64,000 bases of DNA, taken from assembly GCF_900197875.1 (NCBI RefSeq), contig NZ_FZMO01000112.1, forward strand, positions 100,195 through 164,194. The letters are read 5' to 3'. Origin of the DNA: Frankia canadensis (GTDB taxonomy: Bacteria; Actinomycetota; Actinomycetes; Frankiales; Frankiaceae). Below are positions 43,128-52,018 of this stretch, one piece after another. The notes below the pieces were generated by a model. That model saw only the letters and a list, made by a program, of their open reading frames with translations, was not told the DNA's origin and searched no databases. A program made the translations under genes and the position numbers. Position 1 is the stretch's first letter, and the number at the start of each line of letters is the position of its first letter.

Positions 43128-43523
43128 ATGATGGTCAGACGGACTGTGGTGCCGGTACTCGCCCTGCTCCTCGCCGTGTTCGGCAGCGCGGCGCTCGTTC
43201 TCGCGCCCGCGGCCCAGGCTCGCGGGCTGACACGCGCGGCGGGCGTGCATGCCGGTGTCGGGCATGCCGGCGTCGCCTACGGCACTCGTGGCGTCTACCG
43301 GTCCGGCACGGTGGTGTATGGCTCGTCGCAGGGGACCACCTCGTCGCAGGGGACCACCTCGTCGGACGGGTCGACATCGAGTCCCACGCCGCCGGCCTCC
43401 GGGACGAGCGAGTCCGGCACGAGCGGGTACGCGGCCGGTGGCGTGGTGGTACATCGGTCCGGCGCCGTGGTGCATCAGACGGGTGTGGCTCGTGCCGGCC
43501 GCGGCGTCGGGGTGCGCCGCTGA
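43128..43523 (+). CDS. Small secreted repeat-containing protein
   Basis: 131 residues (or 130 from the second of two adjacent ATGs; GGAGG precedes them). A Sec signal peptide is clear: MMVRRT, hydrophobic VVPVLALLLAVFGSAALVLA, and AQA cleavage near residue 31. The mature part is Gly/Ser/Thr/Val-rich with SSQGTT repeats encoded by an 18-bp tandem DNA repeat (43322-43357) and VVVHRSGAVVH-like segments. No enzymatic motif. Possibly a cell-wall or extracellular structural peptide; function unknown. Confidence 0.65.
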   Translation: MMVRRTVVPVLALLLAVFGSAALVLAPAAQARGLTRAAGVHAGVGHAGVAYGTRGVYRSGTVVYGSSQGTTSSQGTTSSDGSTSSPTPPASGTSESGTSGYAAGGVVVHRSGAVVHQTGVARAGRGVGVRR

Positions 43524-43582
43524 CGCGGTCGGCCTGGCGGACGGGTAGCCCGAGGTGGGCCCTCCTCCGCGCCGCCCGCGGG

Positions 43583-44158
43583 TCAGGGGGCGTGGTCGTG
43601 TTGGGGGCGCAGGGCGTCGAGGATGAGGCGCCGGAAGAGCAGGCGGCTGTCCTCGTCCTGCCGTCCCGTCTCGGCCAGGCGCTGGGCGCAGCCGGTGATC
43701 AGTGTCCGCAGGTCCTCGGTGTTGACGTCGCTGCGCAGCGCGTTCGCCGCCTGGGCTCGGGTCACGATCTGCTCGAAGGCGGTGATGAGGTCGGCGATCT
43801 GCGGGTCCGCGCTGGTCACGCTTCTGGTTCGCAGCATGTCGTGGGCCAGTCTGTTCAGCACGATCTGGTCGAACCAGGCGGCGATGAGCTCACGGAACGC
43901 CGCCGCGGCGTCGGGATTGTCCAACGCCGAGCGCGTCATGTTGACGAACCACCGCAGCTGGTGGGTGATGACCGCGGCCACCAGGTCGTCTCGGCTGGGG
44001 AAGTTGCGGTAGACGGTGGCCTTGCCGACACCGGCGCGGTCGGCGACGTCGGGCACCGTCGTGGCCAGGCCGAGCTCGGCGAACACCTCGACGGCGGCCC
44101 GCACGACGCGCTCGTGGTTACGCCGTGCGTCCGACCTGCGGGTCTCCGAGGTCGTCAT
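43583..44158 (-). CDS. TetR-family transcriptional regulator
   Basis: 191 residues from the ATG at 44158. VVRAAVEVFAELGLATTVPDVADRAGVGKATVYRNFPSRDDLVAAV is a canonical TetR helix-turn-helix. The C-terminal ligand domain is of the common SbtR-like type. It lies 117 nt downstream of an MFS exporter gene on the same strand, so it probably represses that exporter through the palindrome at 45851-45896. An earlier ATG (44176) is possible. Confidence 0.87.
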   Translation of the reverse strand: MTTSETRRSDARRNHERVVRAAVEVFAELGLATTVPDVADRAGVGKATVYRNFPSRDDLVAAVITHQLRWFVNMTRSALDNPDAAAAFRELIAAWFDQIVLNRLAHDMLRTRSVTSADPQIADLITAFEQIVTRAQAANALRSDVNTEDLRTLITGCAQRLAETGRQDEDSRLLFRRLILDALRPQHDHAP

Positions 44159-44275
44159 CCGCCCATTGCAGCACATCGGCGGACGGCGGGTCGCCGCATG
44201 ACCCGCGCCCGCGCTCGCCTCGCGGCGGGCACGGACGCGGGTTCCTCGTGCGTACTCGTGTACGGGTGTCTCGTG

Positions 44276-45769
44276 TTACCTGGTGGCGCTTGCGACCCGC
44301 GTGGTCGCCGATCGTGCCGCGCCCACCTCGTCGCTGTCCCGCGCTGCCGGTCGGGAATCGGCCGAGGCGGCCGGGGCGCCAGCGCCGGTCCGGGAGCGGG
44401 GCAGGCCCAGTGCGCTGAGGCCGGCGACCACCGCGATGACGGCGCAGAAGAGGAAGGCGATCTGGTAGGCGTCGGCCGTCGGGATGCCGGTGACGGGATC
44501 CACCTGGGAGACGAGGATGCTCGCGCAGATCTGCGATCCCAGCGACGAGCCGATCGAACGCAGCAGCGTGTTCACACCGGTGGCCTCGCCGGTCCGGTCG
44601 GCCGCCACCGCGTCGATGACGAGGTTGGGAATCGCCGCGAACACCAGGCCGATCCCGGCGAACGCGACCACGCCCATCAGGACCAGGGCGAGCCGCGAGT
44701 CGGGCACCGTGGCCAGCAGGGCGAGGCCGGCCGCCGTGACCAGGCTGCCGGTGAGTACCGCGATGCGTCCGCCCCACCGTCCGGCGATGACGCCGGCCAG
44801 CGGTGCGGTCACCAGCATCGCGAGGGAGCCGGGCACCATCAGCAGGCCGGCGGTCGTCGCGTCGGTGCCGAACCCGTAACCCGTCGTCTTCGGGGTCTGG
44901 GCTAGTTGCGGGATGAGCAGGAAGGCGCCGAACATGCCGAACCCGACGAGGACCGTGGAGATGTTGGTGATCAGTACCGGGCGCTGCGCGAGCATGGTCA
45001 TGTTGATGAGCGGCTCGGCCTGACGCCGTTCGAAGGCGACGAGCGCGCCGAGCACGGCGACGCCGGCGACGATCAGGCCCAGGGTCGTGGCGCTCGTCCA
45101 TCCCCACGTCTTCGCCTGGCTGATGCCGACCAGCGGCAGGGCGACGCCGACGCCCAGCAGCAGGGTGCCGACGAGGTCGATGCGGCCGGGCACCCGGTTC
45201 GGCGACTCGGGAACCAGCAGCTGGGCGCTGAGGGCGGCGAGCGCGGCCATCGCCGCGCCGGACCAGAAGATCCAGTGATAGGTCGCGTGGTCCACGAGCA
45301 GTCCACCGAGGACGAGTCCGAGGCCGCCGCCGATCCCGAGCATCGCCGAGATCAGCCCGATGGAGGCCGGTCGCCGATGCGGCGGGAACTCGTCGCGGAT
45401 GATGCCGAAGCACAGCGGGATCACGCCGCCACCCGCGCCCTGCAGGATCCGGCCGGCGATCACGACCCAGAGCTGTCCGGCCAGCGCCGCGACCACCCCA
45501 CCGAGCGCGAACACGGCCAGGGACACGACGAGCATGCGACGTTTGCCGACCATGTCGCCGAGCCGGCCGATGACCGGCGTCAGGATGGCCGCGGCAACCA
45601 GGTAGCCGCTCATCGTCCAGGTGACGTCGCCGACGGAGGCACGCAGCTCGCGGGCCAGCACGGGGATCGCCGGCACGACCGTCGTCTGCGCGAGCGCGAA
45701 CGCCATGCTCGCGAGGAGAAGGACGGCCAGGGTGCGGCCAGGATTCGGGCGCGGAGGGGCAGTGCTCAT
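44276..45769 (-). CDS. MFS drug/metabolite exporter (DHA2, EmrB/QacA type)
   Basis: 497 residues, about 14 transmembrane segments. GRLGDMVGKRRML is MFS motif A after the second helix, and GAGGGVIPLCFGIIRDEFPPHRR and VPGSLAMLVTAPLAGVIAGRWGG fit the DHA2 proton-antiporter family. ATG 45769 with CGGAG upstream. The N-terminal extension in frame before it is not conserved in style. Likely exports a toxic compound under control of the adjacent TetR. Confidence 0.88.
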   Translation of the reverse strand: MSTAPPRPNPGRTLAVLLLASMAFALAQTTVVPAIPVLARELRASVGDVTWTMSGYLVAAAILTPVIGRLGDMVGKRRMLVVSLAVFALGGVVAALAGQLWVVIAGRILQGAGGGVIPLCFGIIRDEFPPHRRPASIGLISAMLGIGGGLGLVLGGLLVDHATYHWIFWSGAAMAALAALSAQLLVPESPNRVPGRIDLVGTLLLGVGVALPLVGISQAKTWGWTSATTLGLIVAGVAVLGALVAFERRQAEPLINMTMLAQRPVLITNISTVLVGFGMFGAFLLIPQLAQTPKTTGYGFGTDATTAGLLMVPGSLAMLVTAPLAGVIAGRWGGRIAVLTGSLVTAAGLALLATVPDSRLALVLMGVVAFAGIGLVFAAIPNLVIDAVAADRTGEATGVNTLLRSIGSSLGSQICASILVSQVDPVTGIPTADAYQIAFLFCAVIAVVAGLSALGLPRSRTGAGAPAASADSRPAARDSDEVGAARSATTRVASATR

Positions 45770-45850
45770 GACACTCCGTGAGGTGACTCGGCGGCCTCCG
45801 GTGCCGGACGCCGTCGACGGGACGGGAGGGGAACCCTGGTCCGACAGGAA

Positions 45851-45896
45851 ACGGACCAACTGAGTCCACATGTTAGATGGACTCTGGTAGTCCGTT
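45851..45896. promoter_or_regulatory. Extended palindrome at the exporter promoter
   Basis: Outer arms ACGGAC/GTCCGT and inner arms GAGTCC/GGACTC are nested around acatgttagat, about 82-127 bp upstream of the MFS start. A size and position fitting a TetR dimer-pair operator. Confidence 0.5.
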
Positions 45897-46116
45897 TAGG
45901 GGGTTGGCCTCATGCGGCCGATGACGTGCCTCACACGGGCATACGGCTTGGGGCGCACGGGCGGGCGTGATCGGCGGCCGTGACCATGGCCGGGCGAGGG
46001 CCGCGGGGCATGATGATGTAGACCTTGGGAGTGCGCGTCCGGGGGACGACAGCCCGGAGTGCATGGCCGTGCGGCGAGGCCTCGCCGCCGGGACACGCAG
46101 CGCTGGAGGTAGAAAC

Positions 46117-46533
46117 GTGGATCCGCGCGACGTTGTGCAGCTCGCCCTTCCGGCCGACAGCGCCTACCTCACCGTGCTGCGCACCGCGACGGCGTCGCTC
46201 GCCGCCCGGCTGGACTTCACCCTCGACGACATCGAGGACCTGCGGATCGCCGTGGACGAGGCGTCCGCGCTGCTGCTCGTCGCCGCCGTTCCCGACTCCG
46301 CGCTGGAGTGTGCGTTCACGTTGTTGCCCGGCGCCATGCGGGTCGCCGTGTCGGTGATGAGCATCGACGGTGAGCCGCCGTCGAAGGACACCTTCTCGTG
46401 GACCGTCCTGAGCGCGCTTGCGAGCGAGGTCTCCAGCTCCACCGGGCCCGGCCGCCAGGTGACGATCGAGCTGGCGAAATGGCGGGGCGACCGGCCGGAC
46501 CCGGGCGAGCAGCCGTCCACCAGGATCTGCTGA
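46117..46533 (+). CDS. RsbW-like anti-sigma regulatory factor (HATPase)
   Basis: 138 residues from the GTG at 46117 (GGAGG seven bases upstream). VVQLALPADSAYLTVLRTATASLAARLDFTLDDIEDLRIAVDEASALLL is the RsbW/SpoIIAB N-terminal half with the ATP-binding N-box DEASALL. The later glycine boxes are hard to see, so kinase activity is uncertain. Such proteins bind SigB/SigF-type sigma factors. Neither a sigma factor nor an anti-anti-sigma gene is adjacent, which is unusual. Confidence 0.72.
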   Translation: MDPRDVVQLALPADSAYLTVLRTATASLAARLDFTLDDIEDLRIAVDEASALLLVAAVPDSALECAFTLLPGAMRVAVSVMSIDGEPPSKDTFSWTVLSALASEVSSSTGPGRQVTIELAKWRGDRPDPGEQPSTRIC

Positions 46534-46708
46534 GCGGAACGGAGAGCCGTCGAGCCTGGCGTTCGGGATCAGCCGGGGAACGCCCGGGTCAAGGCTCCGC
46601 GCCACGCCGGACGGCGTGGCCGGGCACCACCGCGGATCCCCGCCTTCCCCCACGACCGGTTCGGCCCGGTCCGCGGTGGTGCCCTTGGCGACGCTGCGTC
46701 CCGGCCGG

Positions 46709-47740
46709 TCAGCGGCCGGCGGAGGTCTCGGCGAGCTCCGAGACGTACGGCCGGCCCTCCCGCCACGCGGCCACCTGCTCCGGTCGGCCGAAGACCTGCA
46801 GGTAGTTCTCGACGTTGGTCTCGTCGATCTCGCCCAGCACGACGGGTTCGAAATCCGTGCCGTCCTCCCCGACGAAGGCCGGCAGCGGCTCCAGCACGGT
46901 GTCCAGACTCGGGTGAAAGAAGATCCCGGTGGACTGTCGGGTCGCGGCACCGCCGGCTACCACCCGGTGGCGGACGGGCCGGAACAAGCCGTTGGTCCAG
47001 CGGGTGAGGATCGTTCCGGAGAACACCTGCAACGCTCCGGGGACGACGGGCACCGGGATCCAGCTGCCGTCCGGCCGTTGCGCCTGCAGCCCGGAGTAGT
47101 CGCCGCGCTGGTGCAGGATCGTCACCGCGGAACCGTCCGCGTGTTCCAGCAGGAGGAGCTTCTCCTCGTCGGACGCCGCTTCCGGGTAGGTCCAGGTCGG
47201 GTAGTCGTTGACGACCAGGTTGAGGTGGGACGGCTCGCCGTGCGGGAAGCTGCCGGCCGGCAGGCCCAGGACCCGCTCGTACAGACCGAGCACCCGCCGG
47301 GCCAGGGCCGCGGTCGCCTCGGCGTACGCGAAGGCGACCCCGCGCAGGTCGGGGTCCTGCGGCGGCCAGACGTTGCCGTGTTCGTAGAGACCGAGCCACT
47401 GCTCGGACACACCGGCGGCGGCGGCGTCGGCCGGGTTGTCGAACTGTCCGACGGAGTACCGTTCGATCTCGAGACGGCCGAAGTCGTCGGGCCACTGCCG
47501 CCAGCCCCGGAAGGGGTGCCCGCTGGGGCTCGCCAGCTTCGCCTTCTCCGGCCTGGGCAGGCGCAGGATCCGTTCGACCCGGCGCTCGAAGTCCCCGATC
47601 AGCTCCGCTGGCACACCGTGGTTGACCACCTGGATCAGGCCGATCCGCTCGGCCGCCGTGCGCACGCGTGTCAGCAGGTCCGTGGGCGCGTCCGCGGCCA
47701 GCGCCGCTTCCAGATCAATGACGGGGATCTCGTCGGACAT
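46709..47740 (-). CDS. 2-oxoglutarate/Fe(II)-dependent oxygenase (IPNS-like)
   Basis: 343 residues. IPVIDLEAAL opens the DIOX_N domain and GLIQVVNHGVP is its core. The iron facial triad is His and Asp of LLLEHADGSAVTIL plus the distal His of RPVRHRVVA, and RQSTGIFF carries the 2OG-binding Arg-x-Ser. Acts in the cytosol as a hydroxylase, desaturase or C-heteroatom cleaving enzyme; substrate not predictable. Last gene of the ABC-importer operon, 47 nt after the alpha/beta-fold gene, so the imported solute may be its substrate. ATG 47740 with AAAGGA upstream. Confidence 0.85.
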   Translation of the reverse strand: MSDEIPVIDLEAALAADAPTDLLTRVRTAAERIGLIQVVNHGVPAELIGDFERRVERILRLPRPEKAKLASPSGHPFRGWRQWPDDFGRLEIERYSVGQFDNPADAAAAGVSEQWLGLYEHGNVWPPQDPDLRGVAFAYAEATAALARRVLGLYERVLGLPAGSFPHGEPSHLNLVVNDYPTWTYPEAASDEEKLLLLEHADGSAVTILHQRGDYSGLQAQRPDGSWIPVPVVPGALQVFSGTILTRWTNGLFRPVRHRVVAGGAATRQSTGIFFHPSLDTVLEPLPAFVGEDGTDFEPVVLGEIDETNVENYLQVFGRPEQVAAWREGRPYVSELAETSAGR

Positions 47741-47787
47741 GGTGGAGGTGTCCTTTCCGGTCGGGATGCTGGATGACGTCGCGCTGG

Positions 47788-48903
47788 TCAAGGCCGGTTC
47801 TCCTCGTGGTTGCTGCCCGGGGTCTCCTGCGGGGCTCCGGCGGCGGCCTGGCGGGTGGCGTCCGGCACCGAATCGAGCAGGAGTCCCTCCAGCACGCCGG
47901 CCAGCGCCGCCGGCCGTTCGATCTCCACGTCGGTGTCGACGCCGTCGACGGTCAGTACCTGGACCCCTGCCCGCCGGACCGCCTCCTCGAGGTCGTCGGC
48001 GCAGGGCGACGATGCCGCGCGGATGACGGAGACGGCGACCGCCGGGGCGCCGCCCGCGCCACCCGCGGTGGCGGTGGCCAGGTCGCCCCACGACCGTTCC
48101 GGATCGTGGTCGACCGCGGCCAGCGCCGGATCATGGCGCCAGGTCCAGCCACCGTCGGGCTCATGAACCGTGCCGTAGAGCACCTCGCGGCGCAGCGCCC
48201 TCCCGACGAGGTCGACGCCGCCCGCGGACCGCACGCCACCGCCGGAGTCCACGCCGCCGGTAGAGCCGATCTCGGCGGCGGACCCGGCGGTCCAGGGGAG
48301 GTCGGTCCGGGGGAGGTCGGTCCGGGGAATCGTGTCGGCGAGCAGGCGGACCGCGTCCGCGCGGGAGGCCGGGGCAGCGCTGGCCGCCGGGCGCACGGCA
48401 CGTCCGGCCCCGGGCAGGGTGTCGAGCAGGACGAGCCGACGGACGAGCTCGGGCCGCCGGACGGCCAGCGCCAGGGCGGTGAGCCCGCCCAGGCCGCTGC
48501 CCACCACCAACCGGGCCCGCGGAGCGAACGAGGCGATCGCCTCGGCGGTGACGGCGGCGAGACGGGCCAGCTCGTACCGGCCGTCGCGCCGTCGGTCCGA
48601 ACGGCCGTGTCCGGGCAGGTCCAACGCGACGGCCGGGCGCCCGAGGGCCAGGATCACGGCGTCCCACTGGCGCGCCCCGCGACCGGCGTCATGGAGAAAG
48701 ACCAGCTCGGGCCGTCCTGATCCCCACGCCACGGCGCTCACGTGTCCGCCGGTCGTCGGGTTGAACCAGCGGCGCTGAACCGGAGGTGGATCGTTCCCGT
48801 CGAGCCCGGCATCCGCGGCCACGTCTGCCAGCAGCGCGAACTCATGGGGTAGCGCCCCGTCGTCGAGCCGGTCGAGCGCGACCGCGGCGCGTTTCTCCGA
48901 CAT
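47788..48903 (-). CDS. Alpha/beta-hydrolase-fold protein lacking catalytic residues
   Basis: 371 residues with the hydrolase fold: LVFLHDAGRGARQWD (oxyanion strand), VALDLPGHGRSD and LVVGSGLGGLTALALA. The nucleophile elbow normally reads GHSMG; here it is GSGLG, so the Ser nucleophile is Gly. The C-terminal His region GHxxxxERP reads DTDVEIERP, so the catalytic His is also missing. It is thus probably a binding or scaffold protein. A Gly/Asp repeat insertion (TDLPRTDLP, GGVDSGGGVRSAGGVD) sits in the cap region. ATG 48903 overlaps the ATPase stop (TGATG). Confidence 0.75.
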   Translation of the reverse strand: MSEKRAAVALDRLDDGALPHEFALLADVAADAGLDGNDPPPVQRRWFNPTTGGHVSAVAWGSGRPELVFLHDAGRGARQWDAVILALGRPAVALDLPGHGRSDRRRDGRYELARLAAVTAEAIASFAPRARLVVGSGLGGLTALALAVRRPELVRRLVLLDTLPGAGRAVRPAASAAPASRADAVRLLADTIPRTDLPRTDLPWTAGSAAEIGSTGGVDSGGGVRSAGGVDLVGRALRREVLYGTVHEPDGGWTWRHDPALAAVDHDPERSWGDLATATAGGAGGAPAVAVSVIRAASSPCADDLEEAVRRAGVQVLTVDGVDTDVEIERPAALAGVLEGLLLDSVPDATRQAAAGAPQETPGSNHEENRP

Positions 48904-51095
48904 CAGACATTCTCCTTTTCGGGCTTCTCGTCCTCCGCCGCCGCTGCGACGGCCGGCCCCGCCGGTGGCGGGAACACGGGCAGATCGGCCGCGTCGAGGT
49001 GGCAGCGCACGGAGTGGACTGCCGTCGTGACGCCCCCGCCGAGCGGCAGGAGGGGAGGGTCGACGAAGTCGCAGAGACCGTCGATCCTGCGGGGGCAGCT
49101 CTCCGCGTAGCCGCAGCCCGTGGCCGCCGTGGAACCGCGCCGTACCTGCCCGGGCCGCCCTGGCTGCCCGGCTCGCCCGGGTGGAACCGGGTCCACCGGT
49201 GTGGTCAGCGCGTGGGTGTAGGGATGGTGCGGTCCGAGCAGCACGGCGGTGGCCGGGCCGACCTCCACGATCCGGCCCCGGTACAGGACGGCGACCCGGT
49301 CGGCGAGGTAGCCGACGACGGCCAGATCGTGCGAGACGAACAGGTAGGACACGCCGTGCGCATCGCGGGCGGTGGCGAGCAGTTCGAGCACCGCGGCCTG
49401 GACGCTGACGTCCAGCGCGGATACCGGCTCATCGCAGACGACCAGCCGCGGATCGCCGGCGAAGGCCCGGCCGATCGCGACGCGCTGCTTCTGACCGCCT
49501 GACAGGCTCGGCGTCCTCATCGGCAGCAGGCGGGGCCCGAGCTGGACGCGCCCGGCGAGGTCGGCGACCGTGCCCTCGCCGCGCAGGGTCGCCAGCGCCC
49601 GGCGCAGCACCATGCCGACGGTGTGCCGGGGATTGAGAGTGGTGTCGGGGTCCTGGAAGACCATCTGCACGCGTCGGCGGTCGTCGGCGCGGCGGCGGGA
49701 CAGCGCCACCGGCAGCGGCCGGCCGTCGAGCCGGATCTCGCCGGGGCCGTGCGGGCCCAGGCCGACCACGGCCCGGGCAAGGGTCGTCTTCCCGCTGCCG
49801 GACTCACCGACCAGACCGAGCACCTCACCGTGAGCGATGTCGAGATCGATGCCGGTGAGCACGGGCGTCCGGCCATAGCTGCGGGACAGTCCACGCACGG
49901 TCAGCAGACCCGGCCGGGCCGGCTCGGCGGCCACCTCGTTGACCTGCTCCTGGAAGCGCGGCAGGTCCACGCGGATGCTGTGATGGCAGCGCACCGTGTG
50001 CCCGTCCGAGAGGTCGGCGACTCCCTCAGGAAGGTCGGCCGATCCTGCTGAGGAGCCGGTGGGGCCGGTGGGCGCGAGTGGTGGCTCCGACGTGCGGCAC
50101 ACCTCGTCGGCGAGCGCGCACCGGTCGGCGAAGGCGCAGCCCGCCGGCCGGTCGGTGGGTGCCGGCGGCTGCCCGGGCAGCGCTGGCATCCTGCGCTCTC
50201 GCCTGCTCACCCCCACTCGGGGGACCGCGGCGACGAGGGCGGCGGTGTAGGGGTGGCGGGGCGAGGTGAGCAGATCGGCCGCCGCGCCCTGCTCGACCAG
50301 GCGTCCCGCGTACAGCACGCCCACCCGCTCGCAGGTGCGCGCGACCAGGGCGAGGTCGTGGCTGATGAGCAGGACAGCGGCGTCGATCTGCCGCCGCAGC
50401 GCCTGGATCAGGTCGAGGATCTCCCGCTCGACGGCGGGGTCGAGGCCGGTGGTCGGCTCGTCGAGCACCAGCAGGCGGGGGCTGCCGGCGAGGGCCGCGG
50501 CGATACCGACCCGTTGCTGCTGGCCGCCGGAGAGTTCGTGCGGCCATCGTCGCGCGAGCGTCGCGGGCTCGGGCAGCCGCACCGCGCCGAGCAGCTCGAC
50601 GGCCCGGGACCGGGCCTGCGCCCGAGACAGACCCGCCAGCCGGCAGACCTCGGCCACCTGCGCGCCGACCCGGATGGTGGGGTCCAGGCTGCTGCTCGTG
50701 CCCTGATGAACCATGGCGAAGGCGCTGGCCCGCCACCGCCGATGCTCCCGGGCGGACAGGGCCCGCACATCGACCCCGTCGAGTGCGATGCGGCCGGCGT
50801 CGATGCCGCCGCCACCGGGCAGCACGCCCGCGAGCGCCGCGGCCAGTGTGCTCTTGCCGCACCCCGACTCACCTACCAGGCCGTAGGTCTCGCCGGGTCG
50901 GATCCGCAGGCTGACACCGTGAAGAGCGACGGCCGGTCCGGCGGACGACGGGTAGCTCACCGTCAGCCCCTCGACGATGAGTCCCCCGGTGCCTGCGGTT
51001 CCGCCGGTGCCTGCGGCGCCCGCGGTGCCATCCACCGCCGGATCACCTGCCGCCCGGTTGCTCCCCGCCGGCTCGCGCTCCCGTGGCCCGCTCAT
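48903..51095 (-). CDS. Fused ABC ATPase (DppD-DppF type) for an oligopeptide-class importer
   Basis: 730 residues with two full nucleotide-binding domains. NBD1: Walker A GESGCGKST, signature LSGGQQQR, Walker B LLVLDEPTTGLD. NBD2: GESGSGKTT, Q-loop MVFQDPDTTLNP, LSGGQKQR, VVCDEPVSALDV. Each half ends in the oligopeptide-transporter C-terminal cysteine region (CAFADRCALADEVC and CGYAESCPRRIDGLC). The NBD1 Q-loop is atypical (MVHQGTSSSLDP). Powers import through the two permeases encoded immediately upstream (ATGA overlap). Confidence 0.92.
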   Translation of the reverse strand: MSGPREREPAGSNRAAGDPAVDGTAGAAGTGGTAGTGGLIVEGLTVSYPSSAGPAVALHGVSLRIRPGETYGLVGESGCGKSTLAAALAGVLPGGGGIDAGRIALDGVDVRALSAREHRRWRASAFAMVHQGTSSSLDPTIRVGAQVAEVCRLAGLSRAQARSRAVELLGAVRLPEPATLARRWPHELSGGQQQRVGIAAALAGSPRLLVLDEPTTGLDPAVEREILDLIQALRRQIDAAVLLISHDLALVARTCERVGVLYAGRLVEQGAAADLLTSPRHPYTAALVAAVPRVGVSRRERRMPALPGQPPAPTDRPAGCAFADRCALADEVCRTSEPPLAPTGPTGSSAGSADLPEGVADLSDGHTVRCHHSIRVDLPRFQEQVNEVAAEPARPGLLTVRGLSRSYGRTPVLTGIDLDIAHGEVLGLVGESGSGKTTLARAVVGLGPHGPGEIRLDGRPLPVALSRRRADDRRRVQMVFQDPDTTLNPRHTVGMVLRRALATLRGEGTVADLAGRVQLGPRLLPMRTPSLSGGQKQRVAIGRAFAGDPRLVVCDEPVSALDVSVQAAVLELLATARDAHGVSYLFVSHDLAVVGYLADRVAVLYRGRIVEVGPATAVLLGPHHPYTHALTTPVDPVPPGRAGQPGRPGQVRRGSTAATGCGYAESCPRRIDGLCDFVDPPLLPLGGGVTTAVHSVRCHLDAADLPVFPPPAGPAVAAAAEDEKPEKENV

Positions 51096-52018
51096 CGCCG
51101 CGTGGCCTGTTCACGCAGGTTGTCGGCGATCAGCGCGATACCGACGACGAGACTGCCGACGGCGAGCGCCGGGAACAGCACCGTCCACCAGCACTGCTGG
51201 AGAAAGACCCGGTTGTCGGCCACGGAGGCGCCCCACTCCGGGGATCCCGGTGCCTGGCCGAGCCCGAGGAAGGACAGGGTCGACGCGGCGAAGATCGCGT
51301 TACCCAGCCCCGACGTCGCCTCGACCAGCACGGTCCCGCTGACATTGGGCAGCACCTCCCGCCACAGCAGCGACCAGAACGGCTCGCCGCGCAGCCGGGC
51401 TGCCTCGACGTAGGGCTTTTCCCGCTCGACCAGCGCGGCCGCCCGGACGCTGCGCGTCACCATCGGGGTGGAGAACGTGGCGATGACAAGGACGAGGGTC
51501 GTCGTCGACCGGCCCGCGAGTGCCACCACCACCACGGCCGCGACGAGGCTCGGGAAGACCGCGAACATGTCGACGACCCGCATCACGATCTCGTCGACCA
51601 GGCCGCGCCGCATCCCGCACACGAGCCCGAGCAGGCTTCCGGCCGCGACCGCGAGCGCGGTCGCCAGTGGGGCGACCTCCAGCACCGGACGGGCCCCCGC
51701 CATCACCCGCGACAACACGTCCCGGCCGAACTGGTCGGTGCCGAACAGGTGGCCGCCACTCGGGCCCAGCAGCCGCAGGGACGGATTCTGGGCCATCGGA
51801 TCCGCCGGCGCCAACCACGGCCAGAACACGGCGACGACGACCCAGCCGACCAGCAGGCACACGCCGACCACGAACGAGGGACGGCGGACGAGCCCGCGGG
51901 GGGCGAGTGATCCGTCCCGCGCACGCGCCTGGTCCCGCGCACGGTGAGGCGCACCGCTGGCCGCGGCCTCCTCGCGCGGGGGGCGCGTCGCCGCGCTGTC
52001 GACCTCCGCGCTTGTCAC
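51092..52018 (-). CDS. ABC transporter permease, DppC type
   Basis: 308 residues with about six membrane helices after a charged 45-residue N-terminus. HLFGTDQFGRDVLSRVMAGAR is the DppC hallmark and EAARLRGEPFWSLLWREVLPN the EAA loop contacting the ATPase. GTG start at 52018 overlaps the DppB-like stop (GTGA). Confidence 0.9.
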   Translation of the reverse strand: MTSAEVDSAATRPPREEAAASGAPHRARDQARARDGSLAPRGLVRRPSFVVGVCLLVGWVVVAVFWPWLAPADPMAQNPSLRLLGPSGGHLFGTDQFGRDVLSRVMAGARPVLEVAPLATALAVAAGSLLGLVCGMRRGLVDEIVMRVVDMFAVFPSLVAAVVVVALAGRSTTTLVLVIATFSTPMVTRSVRAAALVEREKPYVEAARLRGEPFWSLLWREVLPNVSGTVLVEATSGLGNAIFAASTLSFLGLGQAPGSPEWGASVADNRVFLQQCWWTVLFPALAVGSLVVGIALIADNLREQATRR

